64,000 bases of DNA from Neobacillus ginsengisoli (lineage in GTDB: Bacteria; Bacillota; Bacilli; Bacillales_B; DSM-18226): contig NZ_JAUSTW010000002.1 in NCBI RefSeq assembly GCF_030813055.1, forward strand, positions 310,001 to 374,000, read 5' to 3'. Each line of letters begins with the position of its first letter. The first letter of the stretch is position 1. The notes under the pieces were generated by a model. That model was given only the letters and a program-made list of their open reading frames with translations. It was not told the origin of the DNA and made no database searches. Of the stretch, positions 18,900 through 28,461 are shown piece after piece. A program made the translations under genes and the position numbers.

Positions 18900-20276
18900 C
18901 TAAAAGAGTAATAAGTTATTTGGAGTAATATGATTTTTTCTACTGTCAATTAAAGCAATACAGTGAGCCAATCGCTCTACCCCTAGTTTAATTTGACTTT
19001 CGTTCACTTGAGAGATGCTTAATCGAAGGAGATTTTCCTTTTTATATTCTGGTAAAAACATTCTAGAGGCATCATCAACATATATATGCTGCTCGTTTAG
19101 CATATGAACTACCTGTTTTGCTGTCACATTCTCGGGCAAACTGATGGATAGATAGAATCCTGAAGACGGTTTAGAAAAATGAGTATTAGCCGGTAGTAAT
19201 AATACACATGCTTCTTGAAGGATTTGCATTTTAGTACGGTATACCTCTTTTATTTTTTTGAGATGGCTATTAAACATACCACTTTTTAAATAGATTTCTA
19301 GCGCACCTTGAGAAAGTGCTGAACTATTAAAATCCGAACTAAATTTATATCTTAAAAAATTGTTAATCATTAATGTAGGAAGAACGACAGTAGCAATCCT
19401 TAACCCTGGGAGAAAAATTTTCGAAAAGCTTTTAATATAAATCACTCTCCCAGAAGGATTAAAAGAAAATAAAGGATCTGATTTTGCATTTGGATCAAGG
19501 TCTCCTAAAAAATCATCTTCCACTATATATACATCGTATTTTTCAGCTAACTCAACGATTTTTTTCTTTTCGCTATTTGTGTAACAATGTCCAAGTGGAT
19601 TGTGAAACCTCGGAATAATATAGAAAAATTTTATATCATTATTTCGAAAAATGTATTCAAGACGATCAAGATCAATCCCTTCCATCGATAACTCAATTCC
19701 AAAAGTAGTAGTTTGGTGCAAATTGATGGACTCAATAAATCCGAAATAAGTAGGCTGTTCAATTAGAATATTGTTTTTTCCATTTGGAAATGGCATAGAA
19801 ACTAATAAATTAAGGGCTTGCTGCGAGCCAGATACAACGACTACTCTTTCAGGTTGAGTGAACACCTGTAAATTCTGCAAATATTTCACTACCTGTACTC
19901 GTAATGAGTAAAGCCCTTGTTGATCAGAGTAGGTAAAAAGTTCTTCTTTATATTGTTCAATTGCTTGATTCATACAATGTTGAAATTCAACATAAGGCAT
20001 AACGTTTTTATCTGGACCAGCAGACAAGAAATCAATCACGTCATTTTCATTCGCCGCATTTTGAAATTCATTCACAACAAAGTAGCCACTTTTAGGAACA
20101 GAATAAATTAAATGCTCCTTTTCTAGTTCTGCGTATGCTTTAATGATCGTATTTTTGCTACATGAAAAATACTCAGATAGGTGACGAACAGAAGGGAGTT
20201 TACTCCCTGCAATAAGCGCCCCATCTGCTAGCCGAAGCTTAATTTCTTCCATTATCTCGATATATTTTGAGCTCAT
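18900..20276 (-). CDS. MocR-family regulator (GntR HTH fused to aminotransferase domain)
   Basis: 458 residues. The N-terminal winged helix (SKLPSVRHLSEYFSCSKNTI, about 25-44) is of the GntR type. A fold-type I aminotransferase domain follows (about 80-440), with the PLP lysine in YIKSFSKIFLPGLR. MocR proteins bind PLP and use it to sense metabolites. The gene is divergent from a DMT-family transporter at 20439, with repeated TGGTACAGATG boxes between them, so it very likely controls that transporter and itself. The ATG at 20276 lies close to the upstream AGAGGGATCA. The effector is unknown. Confidence 0.88.
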   Translation of the reverse strand: MSSKYIEIMEEIKLRLADGALIAGSKLPSVRHLSEYFSCSKNTIIKAYAELEKEHLIYSVPKSGYFVVNEFQNAANENDVIDFLSAGPDKNVMPYVEFQHCMNQAIEQYKEELFTYSDQQGLYSLRVQVVKYLQNLQVFTQPERVVVVSGSQQALNLLVSMPFPNGKNNILIEQPTYFGFIESINLHQTTTFGIELSMEGIDLDRLEYIFRNNDIKFFYIIPRFHNPLGHCYTNSEKKKIVELAEKYDVYIVEDDFLGDLDPNAKSDPLFSFNPSGRVIYIKSFSKIFLPGLRIATVVLPTLMINNFLRYKFSSDFNSSALSQGALEIYLKSGMFNSHLKKIKEVYRTKMQILQEACVLLLPANTHFSKPSSGFYLSISLPENVTAKQVVHMLNEQHIYVDDASRMFLPEYKKENLLRLSISQVNESQIKLGVERLAHCIALIDSRKNHITPNNLLLF

Positions 20277-20300
20277 ACATTGATCCCTCTTTAACTGTAC

Positions 20301-20405
20301 TGGTACAGATGGGTAAACAAACGGTTTATTTTCATTATATGTACCTGTTAGTATTTTAATTATATCAGAACTGTTTTTTAAGAAAAGTAGAAAATGGTAC
20401 AGATG
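20301..20405. promoter_or_regulatory. Repeated TGGTACAGATG boxes, probable MocR operators
   Basis: TGGTACAGATG occurs at 20301-20311 and again, in the same orientation, at 20395-20405. A partial inverted copy (GTACCTGT) lies at 20341-20348. MocR proteins typically bind direct repeats between themselves and the target gene. The second copy ends 34 bases before the transporter start. Confidence 0.65.
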
Positions 20406-20438
20406 TGATACAAAATAAAAAGATAGGGGTAGGATAAG

Positions 20439-21341
20439 ATGCAGAGAGAAACCAGAGAGAAATTTGGATTATTGTTGGGATTAGTAGGTGTTATTTGTTT
20501 TAGCTTAACGCTCCCTTCTACAAGGATTGCAGTAGAGTATTTTGGGACCATGGTCGTCGGTTTAGGAAGAACAGTTGTTGCCGCTATTTTAGTTGCTGTG
20601 GTATTAATTGTTCGAAAAGAAAAACTCCCTTCTCCTCGCCAATTCAAAAGTCTACTCGTAGTTGCTTTTGGTGCAGTTTTAGGATTTCCTATCCTCACTT
20701 CTAGGGCAATGGAATCCTTGCCTGTTTCTCATGGAGCTGTGGAATTAGCCCTGTTACCATTAGCCACAGTCGGATTTGCTATGTTTAGAGCTGGTGAAAT
20801 CCCTTCTCTCAAATTCTGGATTTCAAGTATAATCGGCTCTTTAGCTGTAATTGTGTATGCACTTCATCTTGGGTTCGGTCAATTACAATTTGCCGATTTA
20901 GCTATACTAGCAGCAGTGATTATACTTGGACTTAGTTATGCAGAAGGTGGGAGATTAGCGAAAGAATTAGGTAGCTGGCAAGTGATTGCTTGGGCAATTA
21001 TGATCGGTGCTCCATTTTTCATTATTCCAGTTGGGCTAAGCCTTACAACTGAAATGCTCCATGCCCCTTTACGAGCTTGGGTTAGTTTTATTTATCTCGC
21101 AGTGGTTAGTCAATTTCTAGCATATGTTGCTTGGTATAGCGGAATGGCTATGGGCGGAATAGCAAGAGTTAGTCAGATTCAATACTTACAACCATTTTTG
21201 ATGATTCTATTTGCAACAGTATTTCTAGATGAATCCATCACATTTTTCACTCTTGTAATAGCAGTGATTGTTGTCTTTTCTGTTATATTAGGCAAAAATG
21301 CTCCCGTATCAAAAAAAGGATCTGTATCAGAGAAAAACTAA
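20439..21341 (+). CDS. EamA/DMT-family transporter
   Basis: 300 residues with ten predicted hydrophobic segments in two EamA repeats, the usual make-up of a drug/metabolite exporter or uptake protein. The N-terminus MQRETREKFG is short and cytosolic; the C-terminus is basic. ATG 20439 follows GGGGTAGGA. It is divergent from the MocR regulator and shares its operator region, so it probably moves a compound that this regulator senses, possibly an amino acid or vitamin B6-related one. The substrate cannot be read from the sequence. Confidence 0.85.
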   Translation: MQRETREKFGLLLGLVGVICFSLTLPSTRIAVEYFGTMVVGLGRTVVAAILVAVVLIVRKEKLPSPRQFKSLLVVAFGAVLGFPILTSRAMESLPVSHGAVELALLPLATVGFAMFRAGEIPSLKFWISSIIGSLAVIVYALHLGFGQLQFADLAILAAVIILGLSYAEGGRLAKELGSWQVIAWAIMIGAPFFIIPVGLSLTTEMLHAPLRAWVSFIYLAVVSQFLAYVAWYSGMAMGGIARVSQIQYLQPFLMILFATVFLDESITFFTLVIAVIVVFSVILGKNAPVSKKGSVSEKN

Positions 21342-21538
21342 CTGCATGTTCAATTGAGATAGCTAAATAATTAAATATGAAAAGGAATGAATCGTAGGGC
21401 ATATAGCTTATGGAATGACCGAATTGTATTAGATGAAGAAGTTGTCATTGATAAAGAAGATCGTGGTTAAAAAACGGTTATCTTATAGAGTAATTATAAA
21501 TTTAATTATAAGAAAAGATTCTGAGAGGAGAAAAAAAC

Positions 21539-22150
21539 ATGTATATTCCTGCACATTTTAAAATTAAAGACGAAACACTCGCCTTCGACATTATGAAGAA
21601 ACATAGTTTTGCAACTTTTTTTTCTCAACATAATGGAATGCCTTTTGCGACTCATTTACCGTTAATTCTGAACAAGGATAATTCATACTTATATGGACAT
21701 TTTGCTCGTCCTAATCCTCAGTGGGAAGATATCAAAAATCAAACCGTCTTAGCTATTTTTCATGGTCCGCATTGTTATATCTCCCCATCTTGGTATGAGA
21801 CGGATATAGCAGTACCAACATGGAATTATGTGACCGTTCATGTTTACGGAGAAGTCGAATTATTAGAGGATGAACATGAGTTAATGAGCTCCTTACATGA
21901 TATGGTATTGAAGTACGAAGCTCCTGACAGTTCATACAGGTTGCAAGATGTAGATGCTGAGTTTCTCGCTGGTATGAACAAAGGAGTTAAAGGATTCAAA
22001 ATAAAAATCAACAAAATAGAAGGGAAAGCAAAGTTAAGTCAAAACCATCCATTGCAGAGACAAGAATTAATTGTTAATCAACTGGAACAGATTTCAAATA
22101 CAGATGAGCAACAGATTTCATTATTAATGAAAGCAAACCTAAAAAAATAA
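21539..22150 (+). CDS. paiB: PaiB-type FMN-binding protein
   Basis: 203 residues with the PaiB pattern: MYIPAHFK at the start, FATHLPLIL, a [11 protein letters not shown] segment and [13 protein letters not shown], which lines the flavin site of this split-barrel fold. B. subtilis PaiB was described as a negative regulator of sporulation and protease genes; its biochemistry is unsettled. The start lies behind GAGAGGAG. paiA is not adjacent. Just upstream (about 21390-21470) a short frame ending in VLDEEVVIDKEDRG looks like the tail of a lost gene. Confidence 0.85.
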   Translation: MYIPAHFKIKDETLAFDIMKKHSFATFFSQHNGMPFATHLPLILNKDNSYLYGHFARPNPQWEDIKNQTVLAIFHGPHCYISPSWYETDIAVPTWNYVTVHVYGEVELLEDEHELMSSLHDMVLKYEAPDSSYRLQDVDAEFLAGMNKGVKGFKIKINKIEGKAKLSQNHPLQRQELIVNQLEQISNTDEQQISLLMKANLKK

Positions 22151-22398
22151 CGTTGAATGTTACTGCACTAACGGGAGTGTTGATCCAATAAGGATTACTG
22201 TTCTTTTTGTTAAACTTCTTTTAGATCAATTCAGTGACGGAATACATGAGGTAATAGAAGTTTATGACGGAGAAGTGTTTACATTAAAGGAACACTTCTA
22301 GAACGTTTTTACTCAAGTGCGATCCAAATAATGTAGGGAGTATAAGATGCCGAGGGAGCTCTTTTTGAAGTACGGTATTTCTTTAAAAAGAGCAGTAT

Positions 22399-22659
22399 CT
22401 ATGTTTCCATGTGTATTCTTATGTTTTTTGTAAACTCTATATGTTTTCTGTAAAACTCTTGATGAACAGGATAACTTCTGTTCCTTAATGCCCCATAAAA
22501 TTGATCTACAGTTTCAGTAAATACTTTTTCTTTATTGGCAGGATACAGATATTCAACTTTTATTGAATCATTTGGCTTGTTAGTTTGTGCAAAGATATTG
22601 TTTGCTGTGAAAAATAAAAAGAAAACAGTAATAAGTAGTACTTTACCTTGTTGTTCCAT
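22399..22659 (-). CDS. Small secreted protein of unknown function
   Basis: About 86 residues from ATG 22659, which lies 10 bases after a perfect AGGAGG. Residues 6-25 are hydrophobic and end in IFAQT, a good signal peptide with an Ala-Gln cleavage site. The mature part (about 60 residues) is charged, with VDQFYGALRNRSYP. I do not recognise a family. The C-terminus may be shortened, as the region downstream looks decayed. Confidence 0.5.
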   Translation of the reverse strand: MEQQGKVLLITVFFLFFTANNIFAQTNKPNDSIKVEYLYPANKEKVFTETVDQFYGALRNRSYPVHQEFYRKHIEFTKNIRIHMET

Positions 22660-22782
22660 CACCAATTTACCTCCTAGTTTTAACCCTTTCTTATACATTT
22701 AGGCTTTCCTATTAAAAGGCTTTACTAGGAGCAGTGAATATTTACCTTTATCAAAAGGGGTATTATAGAATGGTAGAGGGGA

Positions 22783-23451
22783 ATGAGTAAAATAATGCTT
22801 TTGCTTAGCGGAAGGTTAATTGTTGTGCTTGGATTTATATGTTATTTGGGAAGACTTATATTATTATGGATTAAATATAAAAACCAGAAACAGGTTTTCT
22901 GGTTAAAGGAAGTTATTGTATTTCTTTTTGTAATATACATATGTATGGTTGTTTCTGTGACTTTATTTCCTATACCAATAGGGTTTCATTCAAATACTGA
23001 AAATATATACCGTTCAATAAATGTTATGCCCCTTGTATCTATTATTAAAAGTATCAGTCAAATTGGTATTGCTTATGGCGGTGATGCTCAATTTATGATT
23101 GGACTGATTGTAAGAAATGTAGGTGGCAATATTTTATTACTGATGCCTTTAAGCTTTTTAGCACCACTAATATGGAATAAATTTAAACGTTTTAAAAATA
23201 TTATGTTGTTAGGTTTTGTGATATCAGTCAGCATTGAACTTTTACAATTAGTAGAGACGATGTTATCAGGGGGATGGGGACGAATCACTGACATTAATGA
23301 TGTAATATGCAATGTGCTAGGTGTTACAGTTGGATATCTTATTTATAAGTTTACTTTTAAATTAATTGATCATTTTCAAATAAAAATATTACAAAAATTG
23401 AATTCTGGAAGATCGGAACTGTTTGATAAGAATAATGAAGTTGAAATATAG
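22783..23451 (+). CDS. VanZ-family membrane protein
   Basis: 222 residues with about five hydrophobic segments. VanZ-like landmarks are VVSVTLFPIP near residue 60, GNILLLMPLSFLAPL, then SIELLQLVETM and the acidic TDINDVICNVLG box. VanZ-type proteins are linked to glycopeptide (teicoplanin) tolerance in enterococci, but most Bacillus members have no known role. No van genes are nearby. It stands alone. Confidence 0.8.
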   Translation: MSKIMLLLSGRLIVVLGFICYLGRLILLWIKYKNQKQVFWLKEVIVFLFVIYICMVVSVTLFPIPIGFHSNTENIYRSINVMPLVSIIKSISQIGIAYGGDAQFMIGLIVRNVGGNILLLMPLSFLAPLIWNKFKRFKNIMLLGFVISVSIELLQLVETMLSGGWGRITDINDVICNVLGVTVGYLIYKFTFKLIDHFQIKILQKLNSGRSELFDKNNEVEI

Positions 23452-23570
23452 ATTAAAACAAAAATGGTTGCTTTCTTCAAATTAGTCATAGCGTGATACT
23501 TGTGTCTGTTTCTTATTAAACTTAATGGGTGTTTAGTCAAATAACTGAGGTAGTTTTTTCAAATTTTCCA

Positions 23571-23642
23571 TATTCAGCAATCGGGCGCAATTCCAGAATA
23601 AGAAATGCGCTCCTTCTTTATGTAAAGGGCCAGATTGTGGAA
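23571..23642. repeat. Interspersed repeat, copy 1
   Basis: A noncoding 72-base stretch beginning TATTCAGCAATCGGGCGC and ending GGGCCAGATTGTGGAA. A second, shorter copy lies at 24883-24945 and a copy of its left flank at 36776-36838. It looks like a dispersed Bacillaceae repeat rather than part of a gene. Confidence 0.6.
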
Positions 23643-23676
23643 TAAAAAAGAAGATTTTTGGAAGAGAAATTAGAGT

Positions 23677-23705
23677 AAAAAAGACCGATTTTTTCGGTCC
23701 TTTTT
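23677..23705. terminator. Bidirectional terminator between the VanZ and PhzF genes
   Basis: AAAAAGACCGA pairs with TCGGTCCTTTTT around a short T loop. A/T runs on both sides suit the two convergent genes. Confidence 0.75.
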
Positions 23706-23757
23706 GTATGTCTTCTGCGTCACTTTTAATGTAAATACTTTGCATCCATTAACGCAA

Positions 23758-24675
23758 TTATATAAAAATTTTTCCTTCCCCTACTTTCACACAAGCTCCT
23801 CCGATTTTGACTTTTTTATAAACATTTCCTTCTTTACTGATAGAAATATCAACAAAACTTGGACGACCCATTTCTAAACCTTGTTCGCTACGAATGGTAT
23901 ATGTTCCATTTTTATTGAATGGAATGATTGCATATTCGATGAGATAAGCCCCTAAAGGTCCACTAGCGTTACCAGTAGCGGGATCCTCAGTAATCCCCAT
24001 GGCAGGGGCAAACATACGGCCATGTACCGTTGAACTAGGATTTACGGTTTCTTGCGTGAATACGAAAATATGTTGCGTATCCTTATTAACTGAAAAAGAT
24101 TGCTGCCACACATCATTTCGGAAGTTGATACGTTTCATGGCATCTAGTGAACGTATAGGAATATATAAGAAAGGGACACCAGATGAAATCGTTTGAATAG
24201 GCAAGTTAGTATCTATTTCGTCACTAGACAATGATAAAAGATCAGCAATGACCTGGGTGTCATGATACACTTCTCCAAATATTGGGATCGGCTGACTCAT
24301 TTCGGCCTTTGTGATTTTATCATGCTCTTTATAAACAGTTACGCGAATATCTCCTACTCCTTCTTCCAAAATCCACTCATTAACCCCTTGTACTGTCTCT
24401 ACCCAATTTTCAAGTCCTAAGAGAAATGCGGTTCCTACTGTTGGATGACCTGCTACTGGCAACTCAATTTGCGGAGTGAAGATTCGTACTTTTTTTGTTT
24501 TGGTCTGATCGCTAGGTGGGAAAATAAACACTGTTTCTGATAGATTCAATTCCCGAGCTATTTTTTGCATTACATCTGTAGCAAGTGGTTTTGAGGATTG
24601 AAATACAGCCAGTTGATTACCTCCAAACCTTTGATCAGTAAAAACGTCGACTAGAACGAAAGATAATTCCTCCAT
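23758..24675 (-). CDS. PhzF-family isomerase
   Basis: 305 residues from ATG 24675, eight bases after AAGGAGA. It has the PhzF/diaminopimelate-epimerase-like fold pattern: FGGNQLAVF near the start, the catalytic Glu in LNLSETVF, PVAGHPTVGTAFLLG, and the C-terminal TEDPATGNASGPLGAYL. PhzF itself isomerises a phenazine precursor, but in genomes without phz genes, as here, the substrate of this family is unknown. It is a single-gene unit convergent with the VanZ gene. Confidence 0.9.
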   Translation of the reverse strand: MEELSFVLVDVFTDQRFGGNQLAVFQSSKPLATDVMQKIARELNLSETVFIFPPSDQTKTKKVRIFTPQIELPVAGHPTVGTAFLLGLENWVETVQGVNEWILEEGVGDIRVTVYKEHDKITKAEMSQPIPIFGEVYHDTQVIADLLSLSSDEIDTNLPIQTISSGVPFLYIPIRSLDAMKRINFRNDVWQQSFSVNKDTQHIFVFTQETVNPSSTVHGRMFAPAMGITEDPATGNASGPLGAYLIEYAIIPFNKNGTYTIRSEQGLEMGRPSFVDISISKEGNVYKKVKIGGACVKVGEGKIFI

Positions 24676-24693
24676 TATCTTTTCTCCTTTCAA

Positions 24694-25088
24694 TAAAAAC
24701 TCTAATAAAAGAATAACCCTTATATACCGAATTTTACAACTATTATATAAGCAAGTGCTTATTGGGTTATATCTCAGGATAGAAACATGTATTAGACATC
24801 ATCCACATGATTTAGAGGAATATTTAAAAGCTTGGATTTACTGGAAGGACATAATCAAAGAAACATAATTTTAGTTTTATGGTTATTCAGCAATAGGGCG
24901 CCATTCTTAAAGAAGGCTTTTTTTGTATTGGGCCAGATTGTGGAAAAACACTTGGTAGTTAGTTTGGATGTTTATGTTAAAAAATGGAGATTGTGGAGGA
25001 ATGTACTTAAAGTAACTGGCAGGTTACTTTAGGAAGGAAAAAACAAATTTTTTGTTGAAGTAATACATTCAAATAGGTCAGGGGGGAT
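24694..25088. other. Intergenic stretch with a repeat copy and a gene scrap
   Basis: Holds the second interspersed repeat (24883-24945, starting TTATTCAGCAATAGGGCGCC) and, at about 24785-24866, a frame reading RHHPHDLEEYLKAWIYW that looks like a piece of a lost gene. An open frame at 24832-25032 is a chance one across the repeat. Confidence 0.4.
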
Positions 25089-25634
25089 TTGATAATACAA
25101 AAAATTGATGACCAAGTTTCTTTGAAGTTGTTCAATGTGGATGATGCAGAGGAATTTTTCAATTTAATTATAAGTTCAAAAGAATATCTTAAAAAATGGC
25201 TTGGCTAGCTTGATAACATAAAAGAGGTCAAAGATACTGTGGAAACGATTAAATCTAGACTACGAGAAATGGAGGAAACCGGAGGATATCCCAAATCAGT
25301 TCTTATCCTTTATGAAGGAGAGATCGCAGGTACTATAGGGTTTAACCAACTAAATAAGACAAGTAGAATAGGGGTTATTGGTTATTGGCTTGGTGAAAAA
25401 TTTCAGGGAAAAGGTATAATGACAAGAGCACTCAAGTCTTTTATTGATTATGGATTTTAAGAGCTTGGGCTTAATCGAATTGAAGTCAGAGTGGCGGTTG
25501 AAAATAAAAAAAGTAGAGCACTACCTGAACGATTAGGATTTACAGAAGAAGGTAGATTAAGAGAAGCTGAAAGGTTATATGACCATTATGTTGATCATAT
25601 TATTTATGGACTGTTGACTGAGGAATGGACTTAA
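25089..25634 (+). pseudogene. RimL/YdaF-type GNAT acetyltransferase with two in-frame stops
   Basis: A TTG start at 25089 behind GGGGGG gives a 181-codon frame that is full-length for a GNAT N-acetyltransferase. The acetyl-CoA site LGEKFQGKGIMTRAL, the [14 protein letters not shown] motif and the LTEEWT end are all there. It is interrupted by TAG at 25206-25208 and TAA at 25458-25460 without any frame change. Loss by point mutation must be recent, as the remaining codons are intact. Confidence 0.75.
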
Positions 25635-25723
25635 CAATTTAAATACCTTCTTCAACAGGCTAACAGTTTAAAAAGGATCAGCTGCACATGCAGAATGTGA
25701 TCAAGTTTAATGGAGGGATCCAA

Positions 25724-26188
25724 GTGCATATCAGAAACTCGGCAAAAGGTATTATAATTAGTGGAGATAAGATTTTACTGACAAAAAATCAAGATAATGA
25801 GGGCTATTTTTATCTTTTTCCTGGCGGTGGACAAGAACACGGTGAAACAATTCATAATGCCTTAATAAGAGAGTGTATTGAAGAAGTTGGACAACAAGTA
25901 GAAATCGGAGAACTTCTCCATATTCGTGAGTATATTGGGAAAAATCACGAACATTCTTCATTCGATTTTAATGTTCACCAAGTTGAGTATTATTTTATTT
26001 GCAAAATAGTAAATGAAACAGATAGTAATAAAGAACCCACTAATCCTGATAGTCATCAAGTAGGGATTGAATGGATACATATTAATGATTTACTTCAATA
26101 CAGGGTTTATCCTAAAGAGTTAATAAAGTATATTATAAAGCATTTTAATGATGTGAAATCTCCAGTTTATTTAGGGGATATTAATTGA
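25724..26188 (+). CDS. Nudix hydrolase
   Basis: 154 residues from GTG 25724, which sits six bases after GGAGGG; the longer frame from 25688 lacks such a site. The Nudix box is complete: GGGQEHGE, then IRECIEEVGQQ, giving the REx2EE metal-binding signature. Nudix enzymes cleave nucleoside diphosphates linked to another moiety; the substrate here cannot be told. It stands alone after the broken acetyltransferase. Confidence 0.85.
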   Translation: MHIRNSAKGIIISGDKILLTKNQDNEGYFYLFPGGGQEHGETIHNALIRECIEEVGQQVEIGELLHIREYIGKNHEHSSFDFNVHQVEYYFICKIVNETDSNKEPTNPDSHQVGIEWIHINDLLQYRVYPKELIKYIIKHFNDVKSPVYLGDIN

Positions 26189-26321
26189 AACCTTGTGCCA
26201 CAAACGGGTGCAAGAATTTAAGATTGGGACTGCTGCTGCAATTCATTTTTAGTGCACTAACTAGAACTATTTATGTAGTTTATCCTTACAAAATAAAATT
26301 AAGGAAATAGAAGGTGAATAT

Positions 26322-26624
26322 ATGCTAAGATGTGCCTGGTGTATGAAAAAAATTAGTAATAACAAACCAGTATTTGGGCTAAGTGTTAAGTTTGCTGAAT
26401 GTATTGATTACACTGAAGATGAAGGGAAAATTATTCAAATAGGTCTACACACTCGTAACACAAGTGTCCCGATGATTGTAACTGCAAGAGATTCAGAAGC
26501 CAAATTACAAGGAACTGATGGTATATTTGCGTTATGCAGTGAGAAGTGTGGAATAAAAATGAAGGATACCGTAACCAAGGAATTAGCAATTTTTAAGGAA
26601 TTTAAAGATATTTCTCTTCAATAG
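26322..26624 (+). CDS. Small protein with Cys pairs, unknown function
   Basis: 100 residues. CAWC near the N-terminus and CSEKC near residue 77 could bind one zinc ion. The middle is a beta-rich stretch. ATG 26322 is preceded by GAAGGTGAATAT. No family is recognised. Confidence 0.55.
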   Translation: MLRCAWCMKKISNNKPVFGLSVKFAECIDYTEDEGKIIQIGLHTRNTSVPMIVTARDSEAKLQGTDGIFALCSEKCGIKMKDTVTKELAIFKEFKDISLQ

Positions 26625-26725
26625 TATTGAGAAGTTTAAACAAAATTATTTCTGCTTAACTTGGGCGTTTCTAATAATAAAGGGGACCCAATCTAGAGAA
26701 TATTTTTATCTAAGGAGTGGTAGAA

Positions 26726-27913
26726 ATGTCGCGTGTTTTATTTATTAATGCTGGATCAGAAGGACATATTAATCCAACCATTGGCGTTGTGAAAGAGCTT
26801 ATTTATCGTGGAGAAGAGGTCGTCTACTTTACGATTGAAGCTTATCGAGATCGGATTGAGAGAACGGGAGCGGTCGTACGAACACTTGACGGTGACAAAA
26901 TTTTAAAAGCCTTTATCTCAGGCGGACGAAATTATTTACTCGAAAGGATCAACGGTCTTTTACGAACGGCAGATATCGTCATCCCCAGCGTTCTGGAACA
27001 GATCAAAGGAGAGCATTTTGATTACATCATCCACGATTCCATGTTTGGCTGCGGACGTCTGCTTGCCCAGATCCTTAAGCTTCCAGCCATCAATTCTTGT
27101 ACATCGTTTGCACAATCAAAAATATCATTCAAGAGAATCTTAGAACGTCTGTCTCAAAACGTACCGGCAGAAATACACGATGATTATCAAAACCTGATCT
27201 TAGAGATCAAGGAAAAATATAATGTGGAAATCCATTCTCCATATGAAGTTTTTTGCAATCCGGCACTCATGACGATCGTCTATACAACTAGAGAGTTTCA
27301 ACCTTTTGGTGAAGCTTTTGACCAAACCTACAAATTTGTTGGTCCATCCATCTCTTCACGATGGCCGCAAGATTTTGACCTTGCTGCCATCGCAGGAAAG
27401 AGGCCTATTTACATTTCACTAGGTACTGTCTTTAACCAAGCAATTGATTTCTATAAGCTTTGTTTTAAGGCATTTGGCAACACTGATCATACCGTTGTCA
27501 TGTCTATCGGGAAACAAAACCAACTAGGGGATTTGGGAGATATTCCAGATAACTTCATTGTTAAACAGTATGTCCCACAAACCGAAGTGCTCCAATACGC
27601 TAAATTATTTATCACCCATGGTGGAATGAACAGTACTAATGAGGGTCTCTATTACGGGGTTCCACTCATTGTCATCCCACAAAACGCAGATCAGCCGATT
27701 ATTGCCGGGCGAGTAGCCTCTATTGGAGCCGGGATTCAATTCCAAATGCAGAGCCTGACCGCAGACCAGCTACGTGAAGCTGCTGATCAAGTATTGAACG
27801 ATCCATCTTTCCATAAAGCTGTCGGCCATATTAGTGAATCCTTTCAAAAGTCAGGCGGGTATCGCCAAGCGGTTGATGAGATTTTCGAGTTTAAAAGTCA
27901 ATATGATATCTAA
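26726..27913 (+). CDS. MGT-family (YjiC-like) glycosyltransferase
   Basis: 395 residues of GT1 fold. The N-terminal acceptor half starts with FINAGSEGHINPTIG. The C-terminal half has YISLGTVFNQ, YVPQTEVL and the nucleotide-sugar motif THGGMNSTNEGLYYGVPLI, followed by PQNADQP. Bacillus YjiC/YojK-type enzymes glucosylate flavonoids, macrolides and other small hydrophobic compounds with UDP-glucose. ATG 26726 lies eight bases after AAGGAG. A broken second copy lies at 16761-17349. It may serve in detoxification; no biosynthetic partners are nearby. Confidence 0.9.
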   Translation: MSRVLFINAGSEGHINPTIGVVKELIYRGEEVVYFTIEAYRDRIERTGAVVRTLDGDKILKAFISGGRNYLLERINGLLRTADIVIPSVLEQIKGEHFDYIIHDSMFGCGRLLAQILKLPAINSCTSFAQSKISFKRILERLSQNVPAEIHDDYQNLILEIKEKYNVEIHSPYEVFCNPALMTIVYTTREFQPFGEAFDQTYKFVGPSISSRWPQDFDLAAIAGKRPIYISLGTVFNQAIDFYKLCFKAFGNTDHTVVMSIGKQNQLGDLGDIPDNFIVKQYVPQTEVLQYAKLFITHGGMNSTNEGLYYGVPLIVIPQNADQPIIAGRVASIGAGIQFQMQSLTADQLREAADQVLNDPSFHKAVGHISESFQKSGGYRQAVDEIFEFKSQYDI

Positions 27914-28461
27914 TATTAAAATTTTTCAGCTGCCATTATTGGTAGCTTTCTCTTTTCTCTTTCTCAAGTAACGGGCGCAAAAATTGAAAAGTTAAAATGG
28001 AGTCGTCATTTAAAAAATTAAAGATTGATTATGAAACTATCATGAAAATAAGTTTCCTAAAGATTTGAAAAATGACAATACTTAAGAAGACCCTGCTCAA
28101 TCGTTAAAAAAAGAGAAGAGCGTAAATTAATAAGTCTATGAATGGGTTGACTGGATTAAGGTCAGTATCAGTATTGACACTTCCTAACCATTTTCATTCT
28201 CTGTGGTGCAGCACTTTTGTGCTGCATGGATGGCTAAAGGGGAGTTTAGTTGATTAAAGAAAATGTATGTGAAAGCAGTTAATGTATTTCGAATGTTCTA
28301 CAAACAAGTTCCGTTTTTAGAGGATAAAGGAAATGTTTGTTGTATATATAATAAGTCAGCTAAAAAAGCCGGAAATATATAAAGGTGAATAAAATCTTGT
28401 ATATTTTCGACTTATTAAAAATATTCGATTTGATGTTAAAGTACAAGTTTACCGTTCAGAT
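27914..28461. other. 548-bp gene-free region with hairpin and repeat traces
   Basis: No convincing frame. A CAAGTAACGGGCGC motif near 27965 recurs in altered form near 30663, suggesting a dispersed repeat. A perfect hairpin TGCAGCAC-TTTT-GTGCTGCA lies at 28207-28226 without a T tail. The rest is AT-rich. Confidence 0.45.

Noticed and set aside
23758..24675. Phenazine biosynthesis gene cluster (because of PhzF)
   Set aside because: No other phz gene is present; PhzF-like proteins are common outside phenazine producers.
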